Below, one piece after another: positions 24,105-31,869 of a stretch of 46,975 nucleotides of DNA. Under the pieces are notes generated by a model, which searched no databases, was not told where the DNA came from, and saw only the letters and a program-made list of their open reading frames with translations. Position numbers and translations under genes: made by a program. Position 1 is the first letter of the stretch; every line of letters begins with the position of its first letter. This stretch comes from Nanobdellati archaeon. Lineage in GTDB: Archaea; EX4484-52; WAPT01. Location of the stretch: positions 1 through 46,975 of the forward strand of contig JALVWC010000015.1 of the NCBI GenBank assembly GCA_027038505.1, written 5' to 3'.

Positions 24105-24181
24105 TGGTGGGGCGGCGGGGATTCGAACCCCGGACACCGCGGTCTTCAGCCGCGCGCTCTCCCAGGCTGAGCTACCGCCCC
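24105..24181 (-). tRNA. tRNA-Phe (anticodon GAA), CCA encoded
   Basis: The minus strand gives acceptor GGGGCGG/CCGCCCC, D arm with GCTCAGCCTGGGAGAGC, anticodon stem CGCGG/CCGCG with loop CTGAAGA (GAA, Phe), and T arm GGGGTTCGAATCCCC. The discriminator is A at 24108 and CCA is encoded at 24107-24105. No intron. Confidence 0.96.
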
Positions 24182-24206
24182 ATTAGGGATGATTTTTTCT
24201 CTGATT

Positions 24207-24222
24207 ATTTTTAAAATTTATA
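24207..24222 (-). promoter_or_regulatory. TATA-like box of tRNA-Phe
   Basis: The minus strand reads TATAAATTTTAAAAAT here, about 30 bases before the mature 5' end. The remaining sequence up to 24425 holds no convincing gene. Confidence 0.5.
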
Positions 24223-24425
24223 GGAAATCAGTCAACTGAATACTTCATGTGTCGCTTTGTTCATTATAATTTAAACTATCGTGGAGGTAAATTGAAAAAA
24301 GGACGGCATCGCCTCACGGCGGTGAATAGTTTTATAGCTTGATGCAGCACTTACCAAGAAAGAATATTTACTGGTATAAAACTAATTGATATCCTGTCAT
24401 CGATCAAAAATTTTTTGTAATTCCG

Positions 24426-25121
24426 TTATCCTGTGGAATATCCTGTAGAAGGTCTCGTTGGCAAACTCAAAGCTAAACTCCCACTTTCCTTATGGGTTTC
24501 GGCAGCTCTTATAAGAACGTCGAGCCATCTAGCCGCCTCAACAGGATAATTTCCTATTGCGGTCTCTTCAGCCAGCATTATTCCCCATGCGCCCGCGTTC
24601 ACAGCATTGAAAACATCCACCGCCTCAGCCCTTGTTGGCTCAGCGTTATTAACCATAGATTTAAGCACTTCCGTTGCGACTATGAACGGCTTGTCGTAGC
24701 GGTTGCAGACCTCTATTATTCTCTGCTGCAGCATCGGCACCATGTGAATTCCGAACTCTTTGCCGAGATCACCTCTGGCAATCATGACCATGTCACTTCC
24801 CTTCACGATATCCTCCAAGTTCTGAATAGCCTCCATTGTTTCTATCTTCGCACAAATTGGAAGATCGGCAAGCCTTCTTGCGTTTTCAAGGCAAGATCTC
24901 TTCCTGACAAAGGAGAGAGCAACGGTAGCACTTTCTGGAAGTTCCAGCCTCTCGAGAACGCTCCAGTGCCTTACATCAATCAGCACATCCCTGAAGCCTA
25001 TATCTACCTCATCGGTGTATGCGGTATTTATCCTTGCAACATCCATCCCGGCTTGTTTTAACTCTTCTATGAGATGTTTGGATGCCGGGCCTATCGTACA
25101 TATTATCTTTGTCCTGCGCAT
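24426..25121 (-). CDS. Minimal pyruvate-kinase-like (beta/alpha)8 barrel protein
   Basis: The 231-residue protein matches only the A domain of pyruvate kinase (normally ~470 residues). Kept features are KIICTIGPAS at the start, VARIN (R30, N32), VALSFVRKR, AKIET (K92, E94), IARGDLGKEFG (D118), KPFIVATEVLKSM (T150) and EPTRAEAVDVFNAV plus AEETAIGNYPVEA. E94 and D118 are the family's metal ligands and K92 its catalytic lysine. The B lid domain is replaced by a ~28-residue link, the C regulatory domain is absent and the N-F-S-H-G potassium loop reads NTAYT. No frameshift or stop explains this. It may bind phosphoenolpyruvate/pyruvate or related acids, but canonical kinase activity is doubtful. 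A TATA-like box 27 bases before ATG 25121 suggests a leaderless mRNA. Confidence 0.8.
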   Translation of the reverse strand: MRRTKIICTIGPASKHLIEELKQAGMDVARINTAYTDEVDIGFRDVLIDVRHWSVLERLELPESATVALSFVRKRSCLENARRLADLPICAKIETMEAIQNLEDIVKGSDMVMIARGDLGKEFGIHMVPMLQQRIIEVCNRYDKPFIVATEVLKSMVNNAEPTRAEAVDVFNAVNAGAWGIMLAEETAIGNYPVEAARWLDVLIRAAETHKESGSLALSLPTRPSTGYSTG

Positions 25122-25140
25122 AAGACAATTACTTTTCCAC

Positions 25141-25154
25141 ATAAATATATAAAT
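25141..25154 (-). promoter_or_regulatory. TATA-like box of the pyruvate-kinase-like gene
   Basis: ATTTATATATTTAT (minus strand) is centred about 27 bases before ATG 25121. Sequence from here to 25251 is AT-rich and shows no gene. Confidence 0.55.
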
Positions 25155-25251
25155 TTTTCGTTATTTAACGAGAAATTATTTCGGCAAGTGACGTTGATAA
25201 CTTTCGAAAAAAATTTGCACAATTCTTTAATCATTTTTAGAAGTAGCAAAA

Positions 25252-25327
25252 TGGCGCCCCCGCCAGGACTCGAACCTGGGACAACGCGGTTAACAGCCGC
25301 GCGCTCTACCTGCTGAGCTACGGGGGC
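25252..25327 (-). tRNA. tRNA-Asn (anticodon GTT), CCA encoded
   Basis: The minus strand gives acceptor GCCCCCG/CGGGGGC, a D arm, anticodon stem CGCGG/CCGCG with loop CTGTTAA (GTT, Asn) and T arm CAGGTTCGAGTCCTG. The discriminator is G at 25255 and CCA is encoded at 25254-25252. No intron. Confidence 0.96.
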
Positions 25328-25356
25328 ACAGAAGCCTAAACTTTATCTATTTCCAA

Positions 25357-25372
25357 AATGTTTAAAAATTTA
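25357..25372 (-). promoter_or_regulatory. TATA-like region of tRNA-Asn
   Basis: TTTAAATTTTTAAACA on the minus strand lies about 35 bases before the mature tRNA 5' end and overlaps the stop codon of the glycosyltransferase gene. Confidence 0.4.
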
Positions 25373-26563
25373 AACTGACTCGCCATGCGAGGTAGCAACT
25401 TCTCTGTACACCTCAACAACCTTTTTGCTGATAACGTTCCAGCTGTAATATTTTTCAGCAGCATGTCTCCCTTTCTTTCCCATTTTCGCGGCCATATCTG
25501 GATTTCCAAGCAGCCTGAGCATAGCTCCTGTAAGTTCAGCCTCGCTAAGAGGCTCAACAAGCACACCACACTTTGATTTCTTTAAGATCTCCGGTATCCC
25601 TCCAACTCTGGTCGCCACCACGGGAACGCCGGAAGCCATGGCTTCCAGTATCACCATCCCGAAAGCTTCAGCTGTTATCGAAGGCAGCACAAAAATATCA
25701 GCGATTTTAAAAAGTTTGGGTACAAGCTCGTCACCGACCTTTCCGGTAAACATGACGTTTTTCTCAATACCAAGTATTTTTGCCTGGGTTTTAAGGGCAG
25801 GGAGCATTTCGCCGCTTCCGGCCATAATGAGGAGGGTTGTTTTTCTCATCTCGCTGTCAAGCTCATCGAGAAGGGAGCTGAACGCCTTGAGCAGGATGTT
25901 GGGACCCTTTCTTATACTCATCCTGCTCAGGTAGAGCACAATTTTTTCAGACTCTATACCCAACTCCGACTTAATTTTTTCCCTTTCCTCCGGAGAAGGC
26001 GGTGTGAACCTTGCCGTATCCACACCGTTGGGGATGATGTCAACTTTATCCCTGTTTTCCTCCTCGAGAAAGTGCTCTATGAATTTTGCGGCAGCATTAC
26101 TCACAGCAATTATCCGGTTTGCGCGGTTTATGCTGCCCTTGATTATGGACAACCTTCCTCCTATCACCTTCCATAGCCTGAAATCGTACATGAAGGAGAT
26201 GGTGTGGGTGGTGAGAACCGCTGGCAGGTCCAGCGAGGATGCACATCCGAGAGCCTTGAATGAAAGGGGCACAAAAGCATGGTGTGCGTGCACCACATCA
26301 AAATCCCTTAGAACTCTGGAAAGCGGATCGGAATTCAGCATGATTGAGAGGTTAATCCTTACGATAGGGCTCGTCTTTCCGCCTATTTTCACGAGAGTTA
26401 TGCCCTTATCTTCAAGTTCCTCCTCCTTTCCTGTGTCCCAGTCGTTGGTTATGATCGCAACTTCCAGTCCTTTTTCTTTAAGCTTCAAAGCGAGAGCATG
26501 CATGTGGCTTGCAACCCCTCCTATTACGGGGTAGTACCAGTCACTGACCAGAGCAACTTTCAT
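25370..26563 (-). CDS. GT4-family glycosyltransferase
   Basis: The GT-B fold enzyme has 397 residues. The N-terminal domain has DWYYPVIGGVASHMHALA and the acceptor-side HAHHAFVPLS. The C-terminal donor domain has the GT4 signature EAFGMVILEAMASGVPVVAT followed by RVGGIPEI; the Glu pair contacts the nucleotide sugar. Typical substrates are GDP-mannose or UDP-sugars with a lipid or glycan acceptor. There is no membrane segment, so it works at the cytoplasmic face. The start codon overlaps the upstream flippase-like gene's stop (ATGA), so they are translationally coupled. With UbiA and UPF0104 it suggests lipid glycosylation. Confidence 0.93.
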   Translation of the reverse strand: MKVALVSDWYYPVIGGVASHMHALALKLKEKGLEVAIITNDWDTGKEEELEDKGITLVKIGGKTSPIVRINLSIMLNSDPLSRVLRDFDVVHAHHAFVPLSFKALGCASSLDLPAVLTTHTISFMYDFRLWKVIGGRLSIIKGSINRANRIIAVSNAAAKFIEHFLEEENRDKVDIIPNGVDTARFTPPSPEEREKIKSELGIESEKIVLYLSRMSIRKGPNILLKAFSSLLDELDSEMRKTTLLIMAGSGEMLPALKTQAKILGIEKNVMFTGKVGDELVPKLFKIADIFVLPSITAEAFGMVILEAMASGVPVVATRVGGIPEILKKSKCGVLVEPLSEAELTGAMLRLLGNPDMAAKMGKKGRHAAEKYYSWNVISKKVVEVYREVATSHGESV

Positions 26564-27456
26564 GCACGCACACCTTTCTTGACCCCTTCCCTAATGAACA
26601 GCAGAGATCCCAGCGCAGAATATACATACTGAAAAATAAACCGATAAATGAAAGCAGCAATAACCGCGTTGGTCTCCTGACCCGTGGCGAGCACTATCCC
26701 CATCTCACCCACAGCAATTCCCGCGGGAAATGGAGAGATAGCTCCGAATACATGACAGAGCACGACCGCGAGGATTGCATTACCCATTCCCACATTCAGG
26801 CCAGTTGCTCTAAAAGCCAATATGATACCCGCTGCCTGCACAAGAAGGGTCATGAGCCCGAGGATGAATCCGCTCACCAAAACTTTATTGTGTGGGATTC
26901 GCGATCTTTCGAGAAACCTGTTAAACAGTTTCACCGGCAGGGTTTTTTCTCTCAGTTTCCTCAGAGTCAGTATGGCAACACAGGCAGCAACGGGCAAAAC
27001 CAGACCCTTCATTCCGAACTTCCAGAAGAGAAACACAGCGAGCAGGGCATTTATCTCCATGACCTGGCTCAAAACCAGGGAAAGAAGGTTGTCTCTGTAA
27101 TTACCCGGTATGAGCTTGGGCTTTATGAGATGTCCCGTGACGCCAAACGGCATGGAGAAAATTATGGAGTATCCCTTAAGGTTGGCCTTGATAACCTGAG
27201 AATAGCGCAGTCTCTTATGTTTGTGCGGGAGCAAAAAAATGTACCACCTCAGAGAAGAAAGGAGAAGGTGTGCCACCGAGAGCACGCCGCACAGAAACAG
27301 ATACTTCAGTTCCATATTTCTCATCGCCACCACAACTTCGTTATATTCCATCAGTTTCAGGAGATAAAACACCGCAAAAACTCCGAACATCATCTGAAGA
27401 AATCTAAGTGGCTTAAGCTCGCTTAGAGGTTTACGCTCAGAATTATGAGCAAACAT
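26560..27456 (-). CDS. UPF0104 / LPG-synthase-TM family membrane protein (divergent)
   Basis: The 298-residue protein has about seven membrane helices. Family landmarks are recognisable though altered: LLSSLRWYIFLLP, SMPFGVTGHLIKPKLIPG (in place of SPGKFGE-KAYLLK), the LVLSQVMEINALLAVFLFW helix and SPFPAGIAVGEMGIVLATG near the C-terminus. It is distinct from the more canonical copy at 13208. A role in moving or presenting the lipid product of its UbiA and GT4 neighbours is inferred from coupling: it overlaps UbiA by 34 bases at its start and GT4 by 4 bases at its end. A later start (M22 or M23) is possible because no ribosome binding site is obvious. Confidence 0.8.
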   Translation of the reverse strand: MFAHNSERKPLSELKPLRFLQMMFGVFAVFYLLKLMEYNEVVVAMRNMELKYLFLCGVLSVAHLLLSSLRWYIFLLPHKHKRLRYSQVIKANLKGYSIIFSMPFGVTGHLIKPKLIPGNYRDNLLSLVLSQVMEINALLAVFLFWKFGMKGLVLPVAACVAILTLRKLREKTLPVKLFNRFLERSRIPHNKVLVSGFILGLMTLLVQAAGIILAFRATGLNVGMGNAILAVVLCHVFGAISPFPAGIAVGEMGIVLATGQETNAVIAAFIYRFIFQYVYSALGSLLFIREGVKKGVRA

Positions 27457-28250
27457 AACAGTGTCATGATGAAGTCCAAGATTTTATTAATCTTTTCCTT
27501 CTCAAAGAACAGAAACAATAGTGCAGTTACGATTGGAAAAATCAGAAGCAATGGACAAAATTTTAGGAGTATCCAGGCAAGAAGCATGCTGCTCAATGTA
27601 CCACTCGTTAATGTGAGGATGGTGGCGTTCCTTACTCCTATTATGCTGGGTGTCGTACGCAACCCGGCTTTCAAATCACTCTCATAGTCTTCCAGCAGGT
27701 TCCTCAGCTGGAGGAAGCAGGAATAGACGAAAAACGCAATCCTCGACATCATCTCTGTGTGGGTGAGTGTGCCGTCAAAGAAAGCCCCAAAATAAACGGG
27801 AAGCGTCCCGAAGAACAGACCGTGTGAGAGCACATCCAAAAAGGGCCTTGCCTTAAGTCTTGGCGGAGCGGAATAGAGGGTTGCGAGTACACACATCATA
27901 ATGTAAGTGACGAGCATGTCCGTGTTGAAGGCAAGAGCAACGATCAGGATACCCGCGATGATGAGACATGCGGAAAATATCAACGCAAGTTTTCTGGATA
28001 TCTTCCCGCTCACGACGGGGTTCTTAGATTTCTTGCGCGTATTCAAGGAATCGGTGTCCGTATCAAAACAGTTGTTTATGCTGAACGCATAGCCAACATA
28101 AATTACTGACGCAAGCGTGAAAGCCACAAGTTGTCCTGGGCGTATGGTGCTTAGGTTTCCGTTCAGCAAAAGCCCAAAGAGCATCATGGCTATGTAGCCC
28201 TTTCCGTCCCATAGGCGCAGATTTTTCAGGAGATAGCGTGCACCCCCCAT
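27423..28250 (-). CDS. UbiA-family prenyltransferase
   Basis: The 275-residue integral membrane enzyme has the first Asp-rich motif N59-x3-D63-x3-D67 (SINNCFDTDTDSLN), followed by the NPVVSGKIS segment. A second acidic motif, LLEDYESDLKAG, lies in the middle of the protein, and about eight membrane helices are evident. UbiA enzymes attach isoprenyl chains to aromatic, glycerol-phosphate or sugar-phosphate acceptors; archaeal members include digeranylgeranylglyceryl phosphate synthase and decaprenyl-phosphoribose-type synthases. The context (flippase-like protein and GT4) favours a lipid acceptor or carrier. GGTGA lies 7 bases before ATG 28250. Confidence 0.9.
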   Translation of the reverse strand: MGGARYLLKNLRLWDGKGYIAMMLFGLLLNGNLSTIRPGQLVAFTLASVIYVGYAFSINNCFDTDTDSLNTRKKSKNPVVSGKISRKLALIFSACLIIAGILIVALAFNTDMLVTYIMMCVLATLYSAPPRLKARPFLDVLSHGLFFGTLPVYFGAFFDGTLTHTEMMSRIAFFVYSCFLQLRNLLEDYESDLKAGLRTTPSIIGVRNATILTLTSGTLSSMLLAWILLKFCPLLLIFPIVTALLFLFFEKEKINKILDFIMTLLCLLIILSVNL

Positions 28251-28265
28251 AAATTGTTCACCGCT

Positions 28266-29366
28266 CTATGGCAGGAACATGTTGTTTTCTATTTTCGTTG
28301 GCAGGTATTCTTTGGCGGTGAATTCAAGACCCTTCATGACCAGAGCATCCTGCTCTATCTTGTAACCGAACTTGCGCAGGCTGTCCAGCTCTTTCTGCCA
28401 TTCTCTGTTTTTGAACCACTCGTAATTCTTGAGCTCCTTAATCCTCTTGAAATCTATGTCCTTCATCTTTATGAACGCATCGCTTGGCATGTTGAATTCC
28501 TTAACGTCGGAGGTGCAGAACCCTATGAACTTTGCTTCAGGCACACCGCACTTCATGGAAAAATGCGCGAGGTTTATGGAACCCTGCTTGTAAACCGAGT
28601 AGATGTAATATCCCCATGGATCCATGTCCGTGAAAACATAAACGGGCAGGCCGAGCTCCTTATGGAGGCGGTGAACCATCCTTCTTTCAGCCCTTGATGG
28701 CTGGCCTTTACCCGTTATCAGTATGCAGTTCTCCTTCTCCCAGTACCTGTCCTCATTGAGCAGGTTCCACACAGCAGCTTTCTCCACAACCAAGACATAC
28801 TCTGCTGAGCACTCTTTAAATTTAACGACGTCCGGTTCAACTATCCCGGGAACAGCGTAGCCGGCACTACCCATTCTGGTGAGATCTATTATGTCGCCCT
28901 TGTCCTCCACCACAAGCGGTCCAGCCATAACACCTTTCGAATCAGCTATTATGTTAAACCTCTCCACAAGCACATCTATGGTCACCTCAAGATCCTCCAG
29001 GATTTCGTCACTCTCATTCTGCTCGTCAAACGTGTTCTCCTTTGTGCCCGGGATGGTGTGCTTCAGCGTGTAGAACAGCTGCCTCTTGCTAAGACTTCTG
29101 TTCCGTTCAAGCAACCACTTTATGCGCTCAGCAACGAGCAGAGTTTGCATGAACTTTTTGGCCTGCCCCGCGTTCAGGAAATATCTCCTCTGCTTCATGT
29201 CACCGAGTTTTATTATCCTCTCTTTCTCGTCAAAATAAACATTGGAAAGGGTTCTGACCTTCATCTCGATGTATGGGTTATCGCCTTCCATCATCTGTAT
29301 GAGCACTTTTCTTCCAATTTCGCTAAGCGCCTCTGTTATTTCCTCGTCGGGAACGTCATCTCTCAT
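28266..29366 (-). CDS. top6A: DNA topoisomerase VI subunit A (Spo11-like)
   Basis: The catalytic subunit of the type IIB topoisomerase has about 366 residues. The CAP/winged-helix domain holds the active-site Tyr in KRQLFYTLKHTIPG. The Toprim domain has VLVVEKAAVWNLL, ILITGKGQPSRAERRM and the metal motif VFTDMDPWGYYIY. With subunit B it makes ATP-dependent double-strand passages and relaxes or decatenates DNA. ATG 29366 overlaps the top6B stop by 4 bases (ATGA) with GGTGAT before it; a GTG at 29381 is an alternative. Confidence 0.97.
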   Translation of the reverse strand: MRDDVPDEEITEALSEIGRKVLIQMMEGDNPYIEMKVRTLSNVYFDEKERIIKLGDMKQRRYFLNAGQAKKFMQTLLVAERIKWLLERNRSLSKRQLFYTLKHTIPGTKENTFDEQNESDEILEDLEVTIDVLVERFNIIADSKGVMAGPLVVEDKGDIIDLTRMGSAGYAVPGIVEPDVVKFKECSAEYVLVVEKAAVWNLLNEDRYWEKENCILITGKGQPSRAERRMVHRLHKELGLPVYVFTDMDPWGYYIYSVYKQGSINLAHFSMKCGVPEAKFIGFCTSDVKEFNMPSDAFIKMKDIDFKRIKELKNYEWFKNREWQKELDSLRKFGYKIEQDALVMKGLEFTAKEYLPTKIENNMFLP

Positions 29367-31207
29367 TCTATCACCATCCACTTCTTGAGGGTTGATGGCG
29401 TGGGTGTGTCTTCATCATTATCGTTATTTTTGTTTTTACCCTTCCGGAATTGCATGGTTGGGTCATTTTCAGTGGTATCAGCATTCGGGTCTGACTGGAG
29501 CTTATCGCTCCCGTTATAATTTTGGTTTTTCTCACCTGAACTTCCGATCTCCCGCCCCGAGTCAACATCCTTACCCTCTACACCTTCGGTGATGTCTTCT
29601 ACACCTTTAGCTTCCCGTACAACATCTTCAGCCACAGCCTCCGCTTCTTCCCTGTTGTGAAGACCTTTCATCCTGAGAAGGTTAATGATGGCTTCCTCTA
29701 CGGTTTTCTCATCAACACCCGTAAGCTTATGAATGGCAGCCACAACTTCAGGAGAGTATCTCATAAATATGCTTATTCTTCTCTGCCTCATCTTTTCTCT
29801 TCTCTTTGCAGAGAGATATGTGCTTAGTTTCCTCCCGACCTCCTGCAGTGCGAGCTTTATCTCTTTCATGATCTCCGGATAAGCTGCTATTGCTTCTTTC
29901 CCCTCAGAAGTGTACGGAACCCAGACGGAGGCGAAATGCACAGCTATGGCGAGAGGCCCGTAAGGAAGGGATCCGGATGGTTGATTCAGCCCATACCTTC
30001 TCCAGTCCACGTCCGCTATCGCCCTTGTTATGACGCATGCGGACTGTTCGTAAAGCAGAGGCATCTTGTTCGCAAAACGGTAGATGGTAACCGGACCCTC
30101 AGGGTCGAGATCCCCACCGTAGGCTATGCCGACTTCCACCAGAAACGGATTTCCTCTATAGACAGATGGTTTTCTGCTGACCGCAGCCACGAACTCCGGG
30201 TTAAACTCCGCACTCAAGCTCTTTTCTATTGCTTCGCTTCCAACCGGGGAGAGACAATTTGTTGGGGGAGCGTAAAACTTCATCTTCTGCACAACATCCC
30301 ATATCCTTTCAGCTTCTTCCCTCGTTATCCTCTGCGGTGTCCTGTCCGGGCTTATTTCCGCTAACGCGCATATTTCCATGGCGGTATCTTTCCCCACCCT
30401 CGAGAACTCATTGACAAAGAAATTCACGAGGGTTTTTGCCTTCGTATCCTTTAACATCCTGAGAAACATCCCGAACTCTATGCCGTGAGGATGGGGTTTT
30501 ATTTCCTTGGCTTCAGGGGGAAGTTCATCGATCTTTCTCTCAAAAACAACCTCATTTCCGTTCGGTTCAACAAACACGATCTGGGCAAATGGGTTCATTA
30601 AGGAGACGGCCCTTAGATACTCAAGTACGGACTGCCTTCCCCTCACGTACCTTCCCCTCACTTCCATCTCTATCCTGACGCCGTGTCCTTCGCCATCAAG
30701 CTCCATATAATTCAGAATTCTCGGTTCGTTTTTCCGGGTGTCTATCATCACATCAAACACATGCACCTTGCCATCTCCCACCCGTGAATACACTCTCGTG
30801 GGCTTTCCGGTTGTGAGCTGCGCGTAAAGCACGGCTCCGCTTATTCCTATGCCCTGCTGACCTCTGCTCTGCTTCAGCCTGTGAAATTTCGAGCCAAAAA
30901 GAAGCTTTCCAAATACGTAAGGAACCTTGCTCTTGATTATCCCCGGGCCGTTATCTTCAACAACGATCAGGTAATGATCCTCTGAACCGTTAACACCTTT
31001 TATCTCCACATAGATTTCTGGCAGAATCTTCGCTTCTTCACACGCATCAAGAGAGTTATCAACAGCTTCCCTCACACAAGTAAGCATCGCCTTTGTGGGG
31101 TTTTCAAAACCCAGGAGGTGGCGGTTTTTCTCAAAAAACTCCGCGACGCTGATTTCCCTCTGAAACCTCGACATATCCCTTGCATACTCGTTTGGGCCGG
31201 CGCTCAT
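29363..31207 (-). CDS. top6B: DNA topoisomerase VI subunit B
   Basis: The ATPase subunit has 614 residues. The GHKL fold shows REAVDNSLDACEEAKILPEI, VVEDNGPGI and the ATP-lid SRGQQGIGISGAV. The H2TH insert and transducer domain follow (FNPEFVAAVSRKP, RFANKMPLLYEQSACVIT). The last ~75 residues are a low-complexity Gly/Ser/Asn/Asp tail ending in STLKKWMVIE. ATP binding closes the gate and drives strand passage by subunit A. GGGGTGTGAGAG precedes ATG 31207. Confidence 0.97.
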   Translation of the reverse strand: MSAGPNEYARDMSRFQREISVAEFFEKNRHLLGFENPTKAMLTCVREAVDNSLDACEEAKILPEIYVEIKGVNGSEDHYLIVVEDNGPGIIKSKVPYVFGKLLFGSKFHRLKQSRGQQGIGISGAVLYAQLTTGKPTRVYSRVGDGKVHVFDVMIDTRKNEPRILNYMELDGEGHGVRIEMEVRGRYVRGRQSVLEYLRAVSLMNPFAQIVFVEPNGNEVVFERKIDELPPEAKEIKPHPHGIEFGMFLRMLKDTKAKTLVNFFVNEFSRVGKDTAMEICALAEISPDRTPQRITREEAERIWDVVQKMKFYAPPTNCLSPVGSEAIEKSLSAEFNPEFVAAVSRKPSVYRGNPFLVEVGIAYGGDLDPEGPVTIYRFANKMPLLYEQSACVITRAIADVDWRRYGLNQPSGSLPYGPLAIAVHFASVWVPYTSEGKEAIAAYPEIMKEIKLALQEVGRKLSTYLSAKRREKMRQRRISIFMRYSPEVVAAIHKLTGVDEKTVEEAIINLLRMKGLHNREEAEAVAEDVVREAKGVEDITEGVEGKDVDSGREIGSSGEKNQNYNGSDKLQSDPNADTTENDPTMQFRKGKNKNNDNDEDTPTPSTLKKWMVIE

Positions 31208-31286
31208 CTCTCACACCCCAAAACACGGCCTGCCTCCTCATACTCCATACTTTCTGTTGAGAAATTCTCCATTAATAAAAAATTCG

Positions 31287-31850
31287 CTACTTGAATGGAT
31301 AGTCATCTATGGCATGAGCGTTCCTCTTTATGTAATTATAAACGGTGGTGTGCTTGGCACCTTCTGCAAGCATCATTATTGCCTCTCTTGCAATCCTCAC
31401 ATTCGATGGCGGACCGATTATGGCTACGGTCTTTCCATAAACGGAGATGATGGTGTTCGTCATGTTTTCTATTTGTTTTTTTGCGCTGCCTTTCGTGCCG
31501 ATTATCCTTGCTCTCTGCCGTATCAGCCTGTTTTGATTTCTGCCAAGCAGCTCGTTGAGATCAATGATATCAAGCATTACTCTGATGTCAAGGAGTTTCA
31601 TCGCATTTTCGGGAGAGAAACCCCTGCCTATCGCGAGAACAATTTCCCGTGCTTTCATGAGGTTGATTGGTGTGCCTCTTATCACGATTTCTCCGTCGGA
31701 CGAAACCTTTATCTCGCACTCAAGCTTCTTTTCAATTTCTCTTTTTGTTTGACCCTTCCTGCCGATAAGCACAGGCACCCTCTCTTCCGGAATTCTCAAG
31801 CTTTCCGCGAGTATCTGAAAGTTATCCTGCACGTTATTTTCCTCCTTCAT
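31287..31850 (-). CDS. KH-domain RNA-binding protein (Dim2/Pno1/Krr1-like)
   Basis: The 187-residue protein has two KH domains: RVPVLIGRKGQTKREIEKKL (GxxG = GRKG) and a second with ARIIGTKGSAKKQIENMTN (GTKG). The PSNVRIAREAIMMLAEGAKH segment is characteristic of archaeal Dim2/Pno1-type ribosome biogenesis factors, which act in 16S rRNA 3'-end maturation with Nob1, Dim1 and RIO kinases. It follows RIO1 kinase in the same direction 19 bases away, a common archaeal pairing. Confidence 0.94.
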   Translation of the reverse strand: MKEENNVQDNFQILAESLRIPEERVPVLIGRKGQTKREIEKKLECEIKVSSDGEIVIRGTPINLMKAREIVLAIGRGFSPENAMKLLDIRVMLDIIDLNELLGRNQNRLIRQRARIIGTKGSAKKQIENMTNTIISVYGKTVAIIGPPSNVRIAREAIMMLAEGAKHTTVYNYIKRNAHAIDDYPFK

Positions 31851-31869
31851 AATGGTATCCCTTTTGTGC

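Noticed and set aside
24292-24342. 16-codon frame from TTG with GGAGG before it and an AT-rich box upstream
   Set aside because: The AT-rich box would start transcription too close to the TTG to include the ribosome binding site, and the peptide has no recognisable character. The 24182-24425 gap is left without a gene.
24426-25121. The pyruvate-kinase-like gene as a pseudogene or broken gene
   Set aside because: The frame is uninterrupted, the motifs are in order, a promoter is in place, and the flanking DNA holds no B or C domain remnants.
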